From: Timaviella obliquedivisa GSE-PSE-MK23-08B
GTDB taxonomy: Bacteria; Cyanobacteriota; Cyanobacteriia; Elainellales; Elainellaceae
DNA length: 38,088 nt
Reading direction: 5' to 3'
Assembly (NCBI GenBank): GCA_019358855.1
Contig: JAHHII010000023.1
Coordinates: 1-38,088 of the forward strand
Shown in pieces: positions 9,495-16,922 of the stretch (positions within the stretch are counted from its first letter, which is position 1; every line of letters starts with the position of its first letter). The notes below the pieces were generated by a model. That model saw only the letters and a list, made by a program, of their open reading frames with translations, did not search any database and had not been told where the DNA came from. The translations under genes were made by a program, and so were the position numbers.

Positions 9495-9640
9495 TAAGTA
9501 GCTGAGGGTGTTAATTGATTAAGCAACTTGAGATGAGCTTCTGCATCTGTGCGATCGCGAAATCTAGCAACCACGGTTGATCGTGTTTCAGGCAGTAAAC
9601 GGAGAATGCACCAAGGATGAAGATGATCTTGATAGGTCAT
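9425..9640 (-). CDS. Small conserved cyanobacterial protein of unknown function
   Basis: The 71-residue product begins MTYQDHLHPWCILRLLPETR and continues with a VVARFRDRTDAEAHLKLLNQL segment. That fits a small alpha/beta fold with an F-R-x-R-x-D-A-E-x-H motif, which I recall from uncharacterised cyanobacterial proteins. ATG at 9640. It is convergent with the NACHT gene, and its last 23 codons overlap that gene's 3' end by 70 bases. No function can be assigned. Confidence is moderate because it is short, but the amino-acid pattern is protein-like and unrelated to the opposite frame. Confidence 0.65.
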   Translation of the reverse strand: MTYQDHLHPWCILRLLPETRSTVVARFRDRTDAEAHLKLLNQLTPSATYQVFFEPITDTSEHLTEEHETKE

Positions 9641-9761
9641 GGGGTTGGTGGTTAAGGGATTCAGGTCAAAAAGTATACTTACTGCCTGAAAGCATTGTAC
9701 CGGAAGGGGCAGAATTAACCTTTAAGACAAAGTAAATTTTAAGACTGACTCTGGTAGAGAA

Positions 9762-11510
9762 TCACATTGAAGTAGCCTCAAACGTTCTCCCGCGTTGCGG
9801 CTGTCCCCAAAGTACTGTTTCTTGCTTATAAATTGCAATCCCTGGCTTTGCGCCCTTCGGTTTATAAACTAGCTTAGGCGTGGTGTAAATTACGGGCGCT
9901 TGGTCACTTTGCCGTGCTCGACTGTAGAACGCTGCCAAATCTGCTGTGAACTGTAAGTCTAACTCGTCAGCGATCGCCCCTGGCTCTAGCCGCAGTAGCA
10001 CATGGCTACCTGGAATTTCTTGAGTGTGGAACCAGAGGTCATAGTCGCCAGCCAGCCGAAACGTTAGTTGATCATTTTGGCGATTATTGCGTCCAATCAG
10101 CACCTCATGACCACCGGGAGTTTTGTAGCGTAAAAAATTGGTGCTAGGCTGACTGACGTTGCGATAACGTTGTTCAGGATCATCTAAATAATTTTGCTGC
10201 ACCAATTCGTCACGCACTTCAGTTAACGATTCTAAGTCTTCGGAGGTACGGTACTGATCAAGTTGGGTGATGGCGACTTCGACTTGTTCAAGATAGTCAA
10301 TTTCGGTTTGCACTTCTGCTAAAAGTGGGTCTAAGGCACGGCGCGATCGCTTTAACTTTTGGTGGCGTTTGTAAAAGGCTTGAGCGTTCTGCACAGCATT
10401 CTTTTCTAGATCAAGAGGAATGTTCACAGGCTGATTCGTTACAAAATCTGTTAGTGTAATTTGTTTCATTCCGGGCTGCCATTCATGCAGGTATGCCATC
10501 AGTAAATCAGCACGTTCACGATATTCGTCAGCTCGATCGGAAAGCTGCAATCGTTGCCGGAAGTCCTGCGCTTTAACGTAAAGCTTTTTAAGTAAGTTGC
10601 TTAACCGTTGACTAATTTGGTGACGAAGTTGAACAAACTCTTGTTGGCTAAGTTCATTGGTGTAGTAACGGTGCAGAATAGCTTGCAGGCTTTCAGATGG
10701 TTGGCGAGAGGGCTGAACTCCCCAGCCCAAAACGGTATAACCCTGCTCTAGCCAGCCCGGTTGAAACTGCTGATTTTCTAATTGGGTTAACCATTTCTGC
10801 CAGCATTCAAACAACCTTTTCCACTCAGTTTGCGTGAGGCGATCGCTGACTGCATGATCTGAAATTCCTGCCGTCCGAAGCATCGACAACGCCAAGGACG
10901 AGCTTAAACCTCGATAGCTTTTCAACAAATTCCGCTTTAATTCTCCAGGTACTAAGTTAATTCGTTCCTGCCACCGCTCTTGCGATTCGTCCAAACGAGG
11001 GATGGGATTTGTTAAAACGGGCGGAATTTCGTAGGGCTGCCCGGTTTGAATGGGGCGAACGCTAGATTGTTGATTGCTGACTTGGTGAGCGGCTGTAACA
11101 ATCAAGTGATCAGATCCTGTCAGAATGACGTTGCTGTAGTTGCCCATAATTTCCACATAAACATGCCACAGGGTTGCATCACCAGGACGATGGGCAAACT
11201 GTAAATCGATCACTCGCTCCCAAGGGGCGATCGCCTCTATGCTGACTAGCGCTAATCCACCTAACTGATGCCGTAGCTGCTGGCTAAAAGTAAAGGTATC
11301 AGGCGTGCGAGGTGGCGCATCTGCCATGCAAACTCTCGCGGCTTGTGGATGCCAGGAAATGGTTAACCATCCCCGACGCTCTAAAGTGCGTAACGCGATC
11401 GCAAGGGTATGGCGATCGCGCTGGTAAACTTGCTCTAAACGTGCAGGCAACCATTCTGCCCGAAGTTCGGTGCAGGCGGCTGTCAGAGTTGTGAAGTCAA
11501 CGGGTTGCAA
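9762..11510 (-). CDS. rqcH: RqcH / NFACT-family ribosome quality-control protein
   Basis: The 582-residue protein is a full NFACT family member (RqcH/Rqc2; older name fibronectin-binding protein). It has an N-terminal NFACT-N domain (MQPVDFTTL start, VYVEIMGNYSNVIL near 120-137), a central helical and coiled-coil region (about 280-420), and a C-terminal NFACT-R domain (NFLRYKTPGGHEVLIGRN, then DYDLWFHTQEIPGSHVLLR). RqcH binds obstructed 50S-peptidyl-tRNA complexes and recruits Ala-tRNA so that a C-terminal alanine tail marks the stalled chain for degradation. The tRNA-contact DR dipeptide of B. subtilis RqcH may correspond to Glu98-Arg99 (WERVIDLQF); that alignment is by eye. The gene stands alone, with no downstream partner. 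Confidence 0.92.
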   Translation of the reverse strand: MQPVDFTTLTAACTELRAEWLPARLEQVYQRDRHTLAIALRTLERRGWLTISWHPQAARVCMADAPPRTPDTFTFSQQLRHQLGGLALVSIEAIAPWERVIDLQFAHRPGDATLWHVYVEIMGNYSNVILTGSDHLIVTAAHQVSNQQSSVRPIQTGQPYEIPPVLTNPIPRLDESQERWQERINLVPGELKRNLLKSYRGLSSSLALSMLRTAGISDHAVSDRLTQTEWKRLFECWQKWLTQLENQQFQPGWLEQGYTVLGWGVQPSRQPSESLQAILHRYYTNELSQQEFVQLRHQISQRLSNLLKKLYVKAQDFRQRLQLSDRADEYRERADLLMAYLHEWQPGMKQITLTDFVTNQPVNIPLDLEKNAVQNAQAFYKRHQKLKRSRRALDPLLAEVQTEIDYLEQVEVAITQLDQYRTSEDLESLTEVRDELVQQNYLDDPEQRYRNVSQPSTNFLRYKTPGGHEVLIGRNNRQNDQLTFRLAGDYDLWFHTQEIPGSHVLLRLEPGAIADELDLQFTADLAAFYSRARQSDQAPVIYTTPKLVYKPKGAKPGIAIYKQETVLWGQPQRGRTFEATSM

Positions 11511-12306
11511 AATAAATAATAGGTAAAGGAATAAAAATAAGACTCTGGTGAATTCTATCTAGATAACTTCTCAGGTCATCTAAGATTTAAACATAGGAAT
11601 AAAACTTAGATATAGAATAACCATCTTTCTAGCATTAGCACTGTTATTTCAAATCATAACCACCGCTTAATACAATAACTGAAATCTCTTCTTCCTTCAT
11701 ATCGCGTATATTTTCTTCCTTCATATCGCGTATATTTCAGGCAAATACCTGAAGAATCACCCGATAGGATGATGCAACTGGGTGAAGGATATTCCGTCTT
11801 TTATTACCTACAATGTTTGGATACAAGTCTGTGATTTACTAACAATTTTCAAGATTTTGCAAAAGTAAATGAATTAGTGGGTAAGCAAACTGATGTCTCT
11901 TTCTTAACTGCTTGATTTGTCTACAGTCCATAGAGAGTAGACTCTTAGCACAAGTGAGATTAGAATAGCATTTCTGGTTTGTTCAGAGTTGCTCAAGTAA
12001 GTTTTGTGAAAGGGGCTTTGAAGGTGATTTTATTGTGAGTAGAGAAGACTTTAACGAAGAATGGTTTCGTTAGAAATGAGCTTGAAGGTCGAAAAAAATG
12101 CCGATAACATGGAAGTTAGTCTCATAGATATAGTTCTCTGACCTGTCGTTTCTAGATTGCTCTTGTTTTCATCTTTCTAAGGTCGCTGCCATAAAAACAG
12201 ACACTTGTTGGTCACTACTTTAACTATCCCCTACAAAAAGCATTTTACTTCTATGAGCAGTATCAACAATCAGCTAGCAGCTCAAAAATCTCACGTCGGT
12301 ATTACT
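11511..12306. other. 796-base gene-free stretch before remA
   Basis: I find no ORF with protein-like content, no tRNA and no terminator hairpin of note here. It contains a 24-bp perfect tandem duplication at 11689-11736. The region is AT-richer than the flanking genes. It must hold the promoters of rqcH (minus) and remA-gmk (plus). A long 5' leader or a small RNA is possible but not visible in the sequence. Confidence 0.5.
11689..11736. repeat. 24-bp perfect tandem direct repeat
   Basis: Two adjacent identical 24-base units occupy 11689-11712 and 11713-11736. Each contains the near-palindromic core ATATCGCGTATAT, so the duplication also doubles a possible protein-binding site. It lies about 180 bp upstream of the rqcH start codon and about 570 bp upstream of remA. 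It may be a replication-slippage product or a duplicated operator. Confidence 0.8.
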
Positions 12307-12570
12307 ATGGACATTAAGTTGATTAACATTGGATTTGGCAATATTGTCTCTGCAAATCGAGTCATTGCCATTGTTAGCCCTGAATCTGCGCCCATTAAGC
12401 GCATTATTAATGATGCTCGCGATCGCGGACAATTGGTCGATGCGACCTATGGTCGTCGTACCCGTGCCGTCATTATTTCTGATTCTGGACATGTTGTTTT
12501 ATCGGCAATTCAGCCTGAAACTGTGGCAAATCGCTTTGTCGTCAGCAAAGATTCTAATGGAGACAATTAG
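12307..12570 (+). CDS. remA: RemA-family DNA-binding regulator (DUF370)
   Basis: The 87-residue protein starts [19 protein letters not shown] and contains [31 protein letters not shown] and [19 protein letters not shown], all hallmarks of the RemA/DUF370 family. In Bacillus RemA is a ring- or filament-forming DNA-binding regulator of matrix genes. In cyanobacteria it is conserved directly upstream of gmk, as here (124 bases apart). I chose the ATG at 12307 because family members begin with M-D-I/V-K-L; TTG at 12205 or ATG at 12253 would add an unconserved tail. Its targets in this organism are unknown. Confidence 0.88.
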   Translation: MDIKLINIGFGNIVSANRVIAIVSPESAPIKRIINDARDRGQLVDATYGRRTRAVIISDSGHVVLSAIQPETVANRFVVSKDSNGDN

Positions 12571-12694
12571 TTTTAAGTTTTAGGGATGCTATCGTTAGAT
12601 TCTGAAAAGTGGTTCTAAAAAACTCTCATTGAGATATATTTTTAGTAAGCAAGAATACAGTTCGCGATCGCACACTCTTACATTCACTGGGGCT

Positions 12695-13261
12695 ATGAGA
12701 ACAGGCAGACTAATTGTTTTAACAGGGCCTAGCGGGGTCGGTAAGGGAACTCTACTGCAATCGCTCCTCAAGCGACACTCAGAGCTTTACTTGTCTACCT
12801 CGGTGACGACTCGCACGCCTCGGCTGGGCGAGGTCAACGGCAAAGACTATGAATTCGTGAGTCGCCTGGAGTTTGAACGGATGGTGACGGCAGGAGAACT
12901 CTTAGAATGGGCTGAGTTTGCTGGAAATTGTTATGGAACGCCTCGCTACCCTGTGGAACAACAGATTCGGCAGGGTAGATGGGTGGTGTTAGAAATTGAG
13001 CTAGAAGGGGCTAGACAGATTCGCCAAACTTTTCCAGAGGCGTTTCGCATTTTCATTCTGCCGCCTTCAATGCCTGAACTAGAGTTCCGCATTCGTAATC
13101 GGGGAACTGAAACGGAAGATGCGATCGCTCGTCGTTTGGAGCGGGCAAAGGCAGAAGTGAATGCTGCGGATGAGTTTGATATGCAGGTGGTGAATGATGA
13201 CCTGGAGAAAGCTTTGGTGCGAATTGAGGATGCGCTGTTTATGCCGATGGCTTCTCGATAG
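12695..13261 (+). CDS. gmk: Guanylate kinase
   Basis: The 188-residue enzyme phosphorylates GMP or dGMP with ATP to give GDP or dGDP in purine nucleotide synthesis. Near the N-terminus it has the P-loop GPSGVGKGT, then the GMP-binding region ([21 protein letters not shown]), [16 protein letters not shown], and the lid-domain [15 protein letters not shown] arginines. The ATG at 12695 gives [14 protein letters not shown], the family's usual length and N-terminus; an in-frame TTG at 12629 would add 22 unconserved residues. It lies downstream of remA on the same strand and is probably co-transcribed with it. Confidence 0.95.
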   Translation: MRTGRLIVLTGPSGVGKGTLLQSLLKRHSELYLSTSVTTRTPRLGEVNGKDYEFVSRLEFERMVTAGELLEWAEFAGNCYGTPRYPVEQQIRQGRWVVLEIELEGARQIRQTFPEAFRIFILPPSMPELEFRIRNRGTETEDAIARRLERAKAEVNAADEFDMQVVNDDLEKALVRIEDALFMPMASR

Positions 13262-13452
13262 TCAAGCTACTTCTATATTCCTTCAGTTTTGACGGCTTCT
13301 AATTCTTGTCGTACTTTAGCAGCACGTATGGCTGTATTGAGCATCCCCCAGAGTAAGCGTCTGATGGTATTAAGAAATGGTGCGGCACCTTAAAGACACA
13401 GCACCATCAACGTTGGGTCGAATTTAGTAGAAGGGCGATCGCATTTCAAAAG

Positions 13453-13905
13453 CTATTTAGCCCCTTCGTGCATAACGCTCAACATGAAGTTAATACGCTG
13501 CTCTAAGTCAAGCTTTTTGATCATTGCTGAAAACTCGTCTGTCTCAGAAGGTAATTCATAATCAGACGGGACTTGAATGATTGTGCCGTTCTCCATCCCC
13601 TTGGAGAGCAGCAACCAAACTTCCAAACGAGCATTAGGACTCAGAGCATTGTAGGCACGACAAATTTCTGTGCCTGCACCTTGGAGAAGATCACGTTGGG
13701 CTTGCAGTTGCTCTTGAGGAGACAATGCCTGAATTTGGTCGAATACTGCTTGACCAACAGCTTCTACACTCGGAGGAGGTGCTGGATTTAGCTCATCTTT
13801 AATATCCAGGTAGCCGTACCAAAGTAAGGCAAGTTGAGTATCTACATCAAAACGTTGAAAAGCGTCTAAAGCGGGTTTGGTATTTTGATCAACTGTGTAG
13901 GTCAT
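13453..13905 (-). CDS. Helical carotenoid protein (stand-alone OCP N-terminal domain)
   Basis: The 150-residue protein corresponds to the all-helical N-terminal domain of the orange carotenoid protein and has no C-terminal NTF2-like domain. Recognisable segments are [16 protein letters not shown] (OCP Trp41/Tyr44 equivalents at Trp29 and Tyr32), [20 protein letters not shown] (Trp110 equivalent at Trp97) and [21 protein letters not shown]. Such HCPs bind a ketocarotenoid and, depending on clade, quench singlet oxygen or phycobilisome excitation. The clade cannot be decided by eye. No C-terminal-domain homologue, frp or carotenoid ketolase gene is nearby, so the gene is not in an OCP operon. 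ATG at 13905. Confidence 0.88.
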   Translation of the reverse strand: MTYTVDQNTKPALDAFQRFDVDTQLALLWYGYLDIKDELNPAPPPSVEAVGQAVFDQIQALSPQEQLQAQRDLLQGAGTEICRAYNALSPNARLEVWLLLSKGMENGTIIQVPSDYELPSETDEFSAMIKKLDLEQRINFMLSVMHEGAK

Positions 13906-14102
13906 AGAAACTCCAAGAAATGAATTGTTTTTCTGGCTGGCAATGATTGCTCAAGAGAAAAGCTCTCCTGGCTTTCTTGGACAGGCTAACGAATGCATAG
14001 CGCAGAACAATCCTACAGAAGATAGAAACGGAATCCACTTCATAAGACGGATGCAGATGACGCTCGCCCATTGTTTCTCCTCTTTTCCTATTCTGTCCTA
14101 GG

Positions 14103-14157
14103 TTTACGGTGTCCTCAATTGCTGAAGAATAGATTGGGTGAAGGGATGCTTAGAGAG
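14103..14157 (-). pseudogene. Remnant copy of the 3' end of the TPR gene
   Basis: On the minus strand this segment encodes an 18-residue stretch closing in TQSILQQLRTP and a stop. It closely matches the last residues of the TPR protein at 15240-16922 (TQSLLQQLRTP). DNA identity is also high over about 55 bases and then ends abruptly. With the intact copy at 15240-15294 it forms a direct repeat bracketing the toxin-antitoxin genes. It is either the stump of a lost tandem TPR paralogue or a duplication formed when the block was inserted. Confidence 0.65.
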
Positions 14158-14202
14158 ATTTGTTTAGCGTGAGTTCAGGTTAGTTTGACGATAACGATCG
14201 CC

Positions 14203-14214
14203 CTGGTCGACCAG
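14203..14214. repeat. 12-bp perfect palindrome
   Basis: CTGGTCGACCAG is a perfect 12-base palindrome with no loop, located between the TPR remnant and the RelE-like gene. It could be a dimeric protein site. It lies downstream of the toxin gene, so autoregulation of that operon is not implied. Confidence 0.4.
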
Positions 14215-14312
14215 ACTACGGAATAAGTTATTTGCTCAAGTGCTACTCTGCGATCGCTTGTGGAATTGTTCTTGCAGTTTTGGCTGCTTCTATGCCTTGT
14301 TGCCTAGAAGAT

Positions 14313-14576
14313 TCACTCATCATAAATTTCACTTCTATGACCAACTTTATCGATGAAAAGGATACTTTCTTCTATGTTGAATTCATAGATGACTCGATAA
14401 TCTCCTATTCTGAGTTTGTAGAATCCAGAGAGATCTGCGGTGAGAGGTTGTGGCGTAATTTGTTCAAAATTTTCGGCGAGCCAGTTGATTTTAGCGATGA
14501 TTCGTTTTCGGTTGGTGACGCTTAATTTCTCTAGGTTGGCGATCGCTTCCGGTTCATATTCAATCGAATAACTCAT
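14313..14576 (-). CDS. RelE/ParE-superfamily toxin
   Basis: The 87-residue protein has the RelE/ParE fold signature. It opens with SYSIEYEPEAIANLEKL (beta strand plus helix), follows with a second helix KRIIAKINWLAENF, and continues through LSGFYKLRIGDYRVIYEF to the terminal strand IDKVGHRSEIYD. Arg residues in KLRIGDYRV and in GHRSEIY match the positions used for mRNA cleavage in RelE-type toxins. It is eight bases downstream of the antitoxin gene in one operon. It is expected to be a ribosome-dependent or free mRNA interferase; ParE-type gyrase poisoning cannot be excluded. Confidence 0.88.
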   Translation of the reverse strand: MSYSIEYEPEAIANLEKLSVTNRKRIIAKINWLAENFEQITPQPLTADLSGFYKLRIGDYRVIYEFNIEESILFIDKVGHRSEIYDE

Positions 14577-14584
14577 GAATTGTT

Positions 14585-14791
14585 TTAGCCAAGCTTTTCA
14601 ATCGCTTCTATGGCTGGAATTCCGCGCATTCCGCTGGCTCTGCGCTGCTGAATGTGGAGCAACTGTTGTTTGACTTCTGCTTTGAGTTCTTTTCCTGCGT
14701 CGGGGTCTGGTAGAAGTTCTTGAAGTGCTTCTGCGACGGTTTCTTTGATGAGTTCTTTAAGTTCATCGGTGGTGAGGTCTTTAACTTGCAT
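14585..14791 (-). CDS. Antitoxin of the RelE/ParE-like toxin
   Basis: The 68-residue, highly charged protein begins MQVKDLTTDELKELIKETVAEALQELLPDP and ends RRASGMRGIPAIEAIEKLG. It is helical, acidic and immediately upstream of the toxin gene, so it should be the labile antitoxin. The fold is not a standard Phd or RHH motif by eye; similar short helical antitoxins accompany RelE-type toxins in cyanobacteria. Its identity rests mainly on gene order. Confidence 0.75.
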   Translation of the reverse strand: MQVKDLTTDELKELIKETVAEALQELLPDPDAGKELKAEVKQQLLHIQQRRASGMRGIPAIEAIEKLG

Positions 14792-14836
14792 TTTAACTTC
14801 GCTCCAGAACAGTTTCTTTGCTCTAGTTTAAGGGTT

Positions 14837-15004
14837 TTAGCCGTCTAGCTCCGCCATTAGGTCTATAACGCTCCCTCTACGGATGTTGCCTGTGGCATAG
14901 TTTTGTTCTGATTCTGCCACTGGCTGAAGCAGGGCAAGCCAGCAGTCTTGCCACAGTAGTTCTTCATCTCGTTGGGATAGGTCGTTTCTGCTGCTGGCTC
15001 CCAT
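14837..15004 (-). CDS. Short overlapping ORF, possible toxin-antitoxin component
   Basis: ATG at 15004 opens a 55-residue frame that overlaps the last 41 bases of the ribbon-helix-helix-like gene in another frame and ends with TAA at 14837. The product is protein-like: QRDEELLWQDCWLALLQPVA followed by a GNIRRGSVIDLMAEL tail rich in family-like Gly-Arg-Gly-Ser patterns. Chance frames rarely show such composition. It could be a separate small protein coupled to the upstream gene, or the second half of one antitoxin split by a frameshift. I do not recognise the family with certainty. Confidence 0.45.
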   Translation of the reverse strand: MGASSRNDLSQRDEELLWQDCWLALLQPVAESEQNYATGNIRRGSVIDLMAELDG

Positions 15005-15191
15005 ACCAATTGAAGGGGGGGAGAGGAAAGTTTTGCTGGGAGAGGTAGATCTCGACGGCTTCTTGAATTAACTCAAGGGACGATCGCCCTGTTTGATAAG
15101 AGAGGCGTTCTAAGGCTGAATTCAGAGTTTCAGAAAATTCGATCTCGGTTGGTTTCACAATGACGATCGCCTCAAGCAATATGAAATTCAT
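14964..15191 (-). CDS. Ribbon-helix-helix-type small protein, probable antitoxin
   Basis: The product has a strand (PTEIEFSETL) followed by two helices (NSALERLSYQTGRSSLELIQEAVEIYLSQQ), the layout of CopG/RHH antitoxins and repressors that bind DNA as dimers. The full frame to ATG 15191 gives 75 residues; GTG at 15158 (VKPTEIEFS) fits the family start better and would give 64. No intact cognate toxin follows; the overlapping 55-residue ORF does. It may be a solitary antitoxin or the front half of a broken one. Confidence 0.6.
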   Translation of the reverse strand: MNFILLEAIVIVKPTEIEFSETLNSALERLSYQTGRSSLELIQEAVEIYLSQQNFPLPPFNWYGSQQQKRPIPTR

Positions 15192-15239
15192 TTTATTGTA
15201 TGCAACTGGAGAGGGCTAGGCGATCGCTACTCCATGATT

Positions 15240-16922
15240 TTACGGTGTCCTCAATTGCTGAAGAAGGGATTGGGTCAAAGAATGGTCGGAGAGGCGATCG
15301 CCGTGCCCTGCTTCTAGTGACTGTTGCAAGCAAGTATAAAGGTTACTAAAAACAATGGTCATATTGGGATGACTTTCGCCCAAACGAGGAAACAGAATTT
15401 CTAATGCCTGCACATACAAGGGTTCCGCCTCACTGTAGCGCCCTTGCGAATCGTATAACGCTGCCAAATTGTTGAGACTGAAGGCGGTGTCGGGATGGTT
15501 TTGCCCTAGTTGCGATCGCCAGATTTCTAGGGCTTGGAGATACAGGGGTTCCGCCTCACTGTAGCGCCCTTGCGATTTGTATAATAGTGCCAAATTGTTG
15601 AGACTGGTGGCGGTATCGGGATGGTTTTGCCCTAGTTGCGATCGCCAAATTTCTAGGGCTTGGAGGTACAGGGGTTCCGCCTCACTGTAGCGCCCTTGCG
15701 AGTCGTATAATGCTGCCAAATTGTTGAGACTGGTGGCGGTGTTTGAATGGTCATGCCCCGCTTGCGATCGCCAAATTTCTAGGGCTTGGAGATACAAGGG
15801 TTCTGCTTCGCTATAGCGGCCTTGCGACCTGTATAACTCTGCCAAATTGTTGAGACTCATGGCGGTGTCTGGATGGTCTTGCCCCAGTTGCGATCGCCTG
15901 ATCTCTAGGGCTTGGAGATACAAGGGTTCTGCTTCACTGTAGCGCCCTTGCGACTCGTATAATCCTGCTAGATTGTTGAGACTGGTGGCAGTGGAGGGAT
16001 GGTCTTGCCCCAGTTGCGATTGATAGATTTCCAGAGCTTGGAGATACAAGGGTTCCGCTTCACTGTAGCGCCCTTGATCTTGGTAGAGTCTACCGAGCCA
16101 AACCAAACTACTCGCGACTGATTCCTGCTCTCCCAGCTTTTCTCGCAAGGCGACAGCTTTTTGAAAATAGTTCGTCGCTAGTTCAATTTCTTGGGGGTAA
16201 TCTTGAGCATTGCCTTGTTTGACACGTTGGGCATAAATGCGCCCAAGTTGATGATATAACGTGCCTAAAAGGGGATCATTGGGGCGACGGGCCTCGGTTT
16301 GGGTAATCAGGGCTTGTAGATCGGTGAGGGGAATCTGAATTTCATCTCCATCGGGTAAGCCTAACTCGGCAAAAGCGGGGCGTAAGTCGTCTAATTCACT
16401 AACTAGGAAGGTATTGGGCTTGGCAACGAAGCGAAAAACGCCTTTGCGCCAACTCCAAAAGTCGGGGGCTTCTTGGCTGAGGGCTGCCATGAACTGGTGA
16501 GTTACCCACAGCACAATGGGAAAGTGGAAAGCGGCTAAAGCTTCTCGCGTCCACTGCAAGTAGCCCAGGAAAGTTGACTGCTGCGAGGGTTCTGCGGGAT
16601 CTAATTGGAGGAAAAATAACTGTTCGATGCCCAAAACTGTAACGATCGCGGGTTCTCCCTGTTGAAGCAAGGGCGATCGGGCGACCAGTTGGACGAGGGC
16701 ACGGTGCAAGCTTGGATCTTGGAGATCAAGGTGTACCTGAAAGCTGTGAATATTGGGAGCTAACTCAGCTTCGTAGCGCTGCACAATGGCTTGACGGAGT
16801 TGGGGAGAATCGCAAGCGGCAATGAGCAGAGAAGATATGCCCTGTCCCGCTTCTAGCGATACCAACAGATCATCGTAGGCATCTTGGTTGTCTGGATCAA
16901 TAGCAGGCAGGACATCATTCAT
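15240..16922 (-). CDS. TPR (kinesin-light-chain type) protein with N-terminal degenerate NTPase-like domain
   Basis: The 560-residue protein has two parts. Residues about 1-190 resemble an NTPase-like domain (an LLIAACDSPQLRQAIVQRY helix, IVTVLGIEQLFFLQLD where a Walker B strand would lie, FPIVLWVTHQFMAALS) but contain no Walker A lysine. Residues about 225-535 are TPRs, including six nearly identical 42-residue units each with GRYSEAEPLYLQALEI and a SLNNLA-LY helix. TPRs of this type bind protein partners. ATG at 16922 overlaps the TGA of the upstream ATPase gene by four bases (ATGA), giving translational coupling; an ATG at 16979 would lie inside that gene. The ATPase is therefore the likely partner, with the degenerate domain perhaps contacting it. 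Confidence 0.8.
   Translation of the reverse strand: MNDVLPAIDPDNQDAYDDLLVSLEAGQGISSLLIAACDSPQLRQAIVQRYEAELAPNIHSFQVHLDLQDPSLHRALVQLVARSPLLQQGEPAIVTVLGIEQLFFLQLDPAEPSQQSTFLGYLQWTREALAAFHFPIVLWVTHQFMAALSQEAPDFWSWRKGVFRFVAKPNTFLVSELDDLRPAFAELGLPDGDEIQIPLTDLQALITQTEARRPNDPLLGTLYHQLGRIYAQRVKQGNAQDYPQEIELATNYFQKAVALREKLGEQESVASSLVWLGRLYQDQGRYSEAEPLYLQALEIYQSQLGQDHPSTATSLNNLAGLYESQGRYSEAEPLYLQALEIRRSQLGQDHPDTAMSLNNLAELYRSQGRYSEAEPLYLQALEIWRSQAGHDHSNTATSLNNLAALYDSQGRYSEAEPLYLQALEIWRSQLGQNHPDTATSLNNLALLYKSQGRYSEAEPLYLQALEIWRSQLGQNHPDTAFSLNNLAALYDSQGRYSEAEPLYVQALEILFPRLGESHPNMTIVFSNLYTCLQQSLEAGHGDRLSDHSLTQSLLQQLRTP
15409..16152 (-). repeat. Six tandem 126-bp units encoding 42-residue TPRs
   Basis: The motif ggttcc...cactgtagcgcc recurs at exact 126-base intervals (near 15421, 15547, 15673, 15799, 15925 and 16051). 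Adjacent units are nearly identical even at synonymous sites, pointing to recent unequal crossing-over or gene conversion. Copy number may vary between strains. Confidence 0.9.

Noticed and set aside
12205-12306. N-terminal extension of RemA from TTG 12205 or ATG 12253
   Set aside because: Family members start at [12 protein letters not shown]; the extra residues are not conserved-looking and TTG is a weak start.
12629-12694. N-terminal extension of guanylate kinase from TTG 12629
   Set aside because: The ATG at 12695 places the P-loop at the usual distance from the N-terminus; the extension is unlike the family.
13273-13344. Minus-strand peptide MLNTAIRAAKVRQELEAVKT downstream of gmk
   Set aside because: Only 23 codons from the nearest ATG, with an in-frame TAA a short way upstream; helical look but no recognised family. 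It might be a remnant tail, but support is too thin.
13889-14071. Minus-strand 60-codon frame upstream of the helical carotenoid protein
   Set aside because: No family motif and overlaps the HCP start; more likely the leader region.
14232-14525. Plus-strand 97-codon frame opposite the RelE/ParE toxin
   Set aside because: It lies wholly antisense to a toxin with clear motifs and has no protein-family features.
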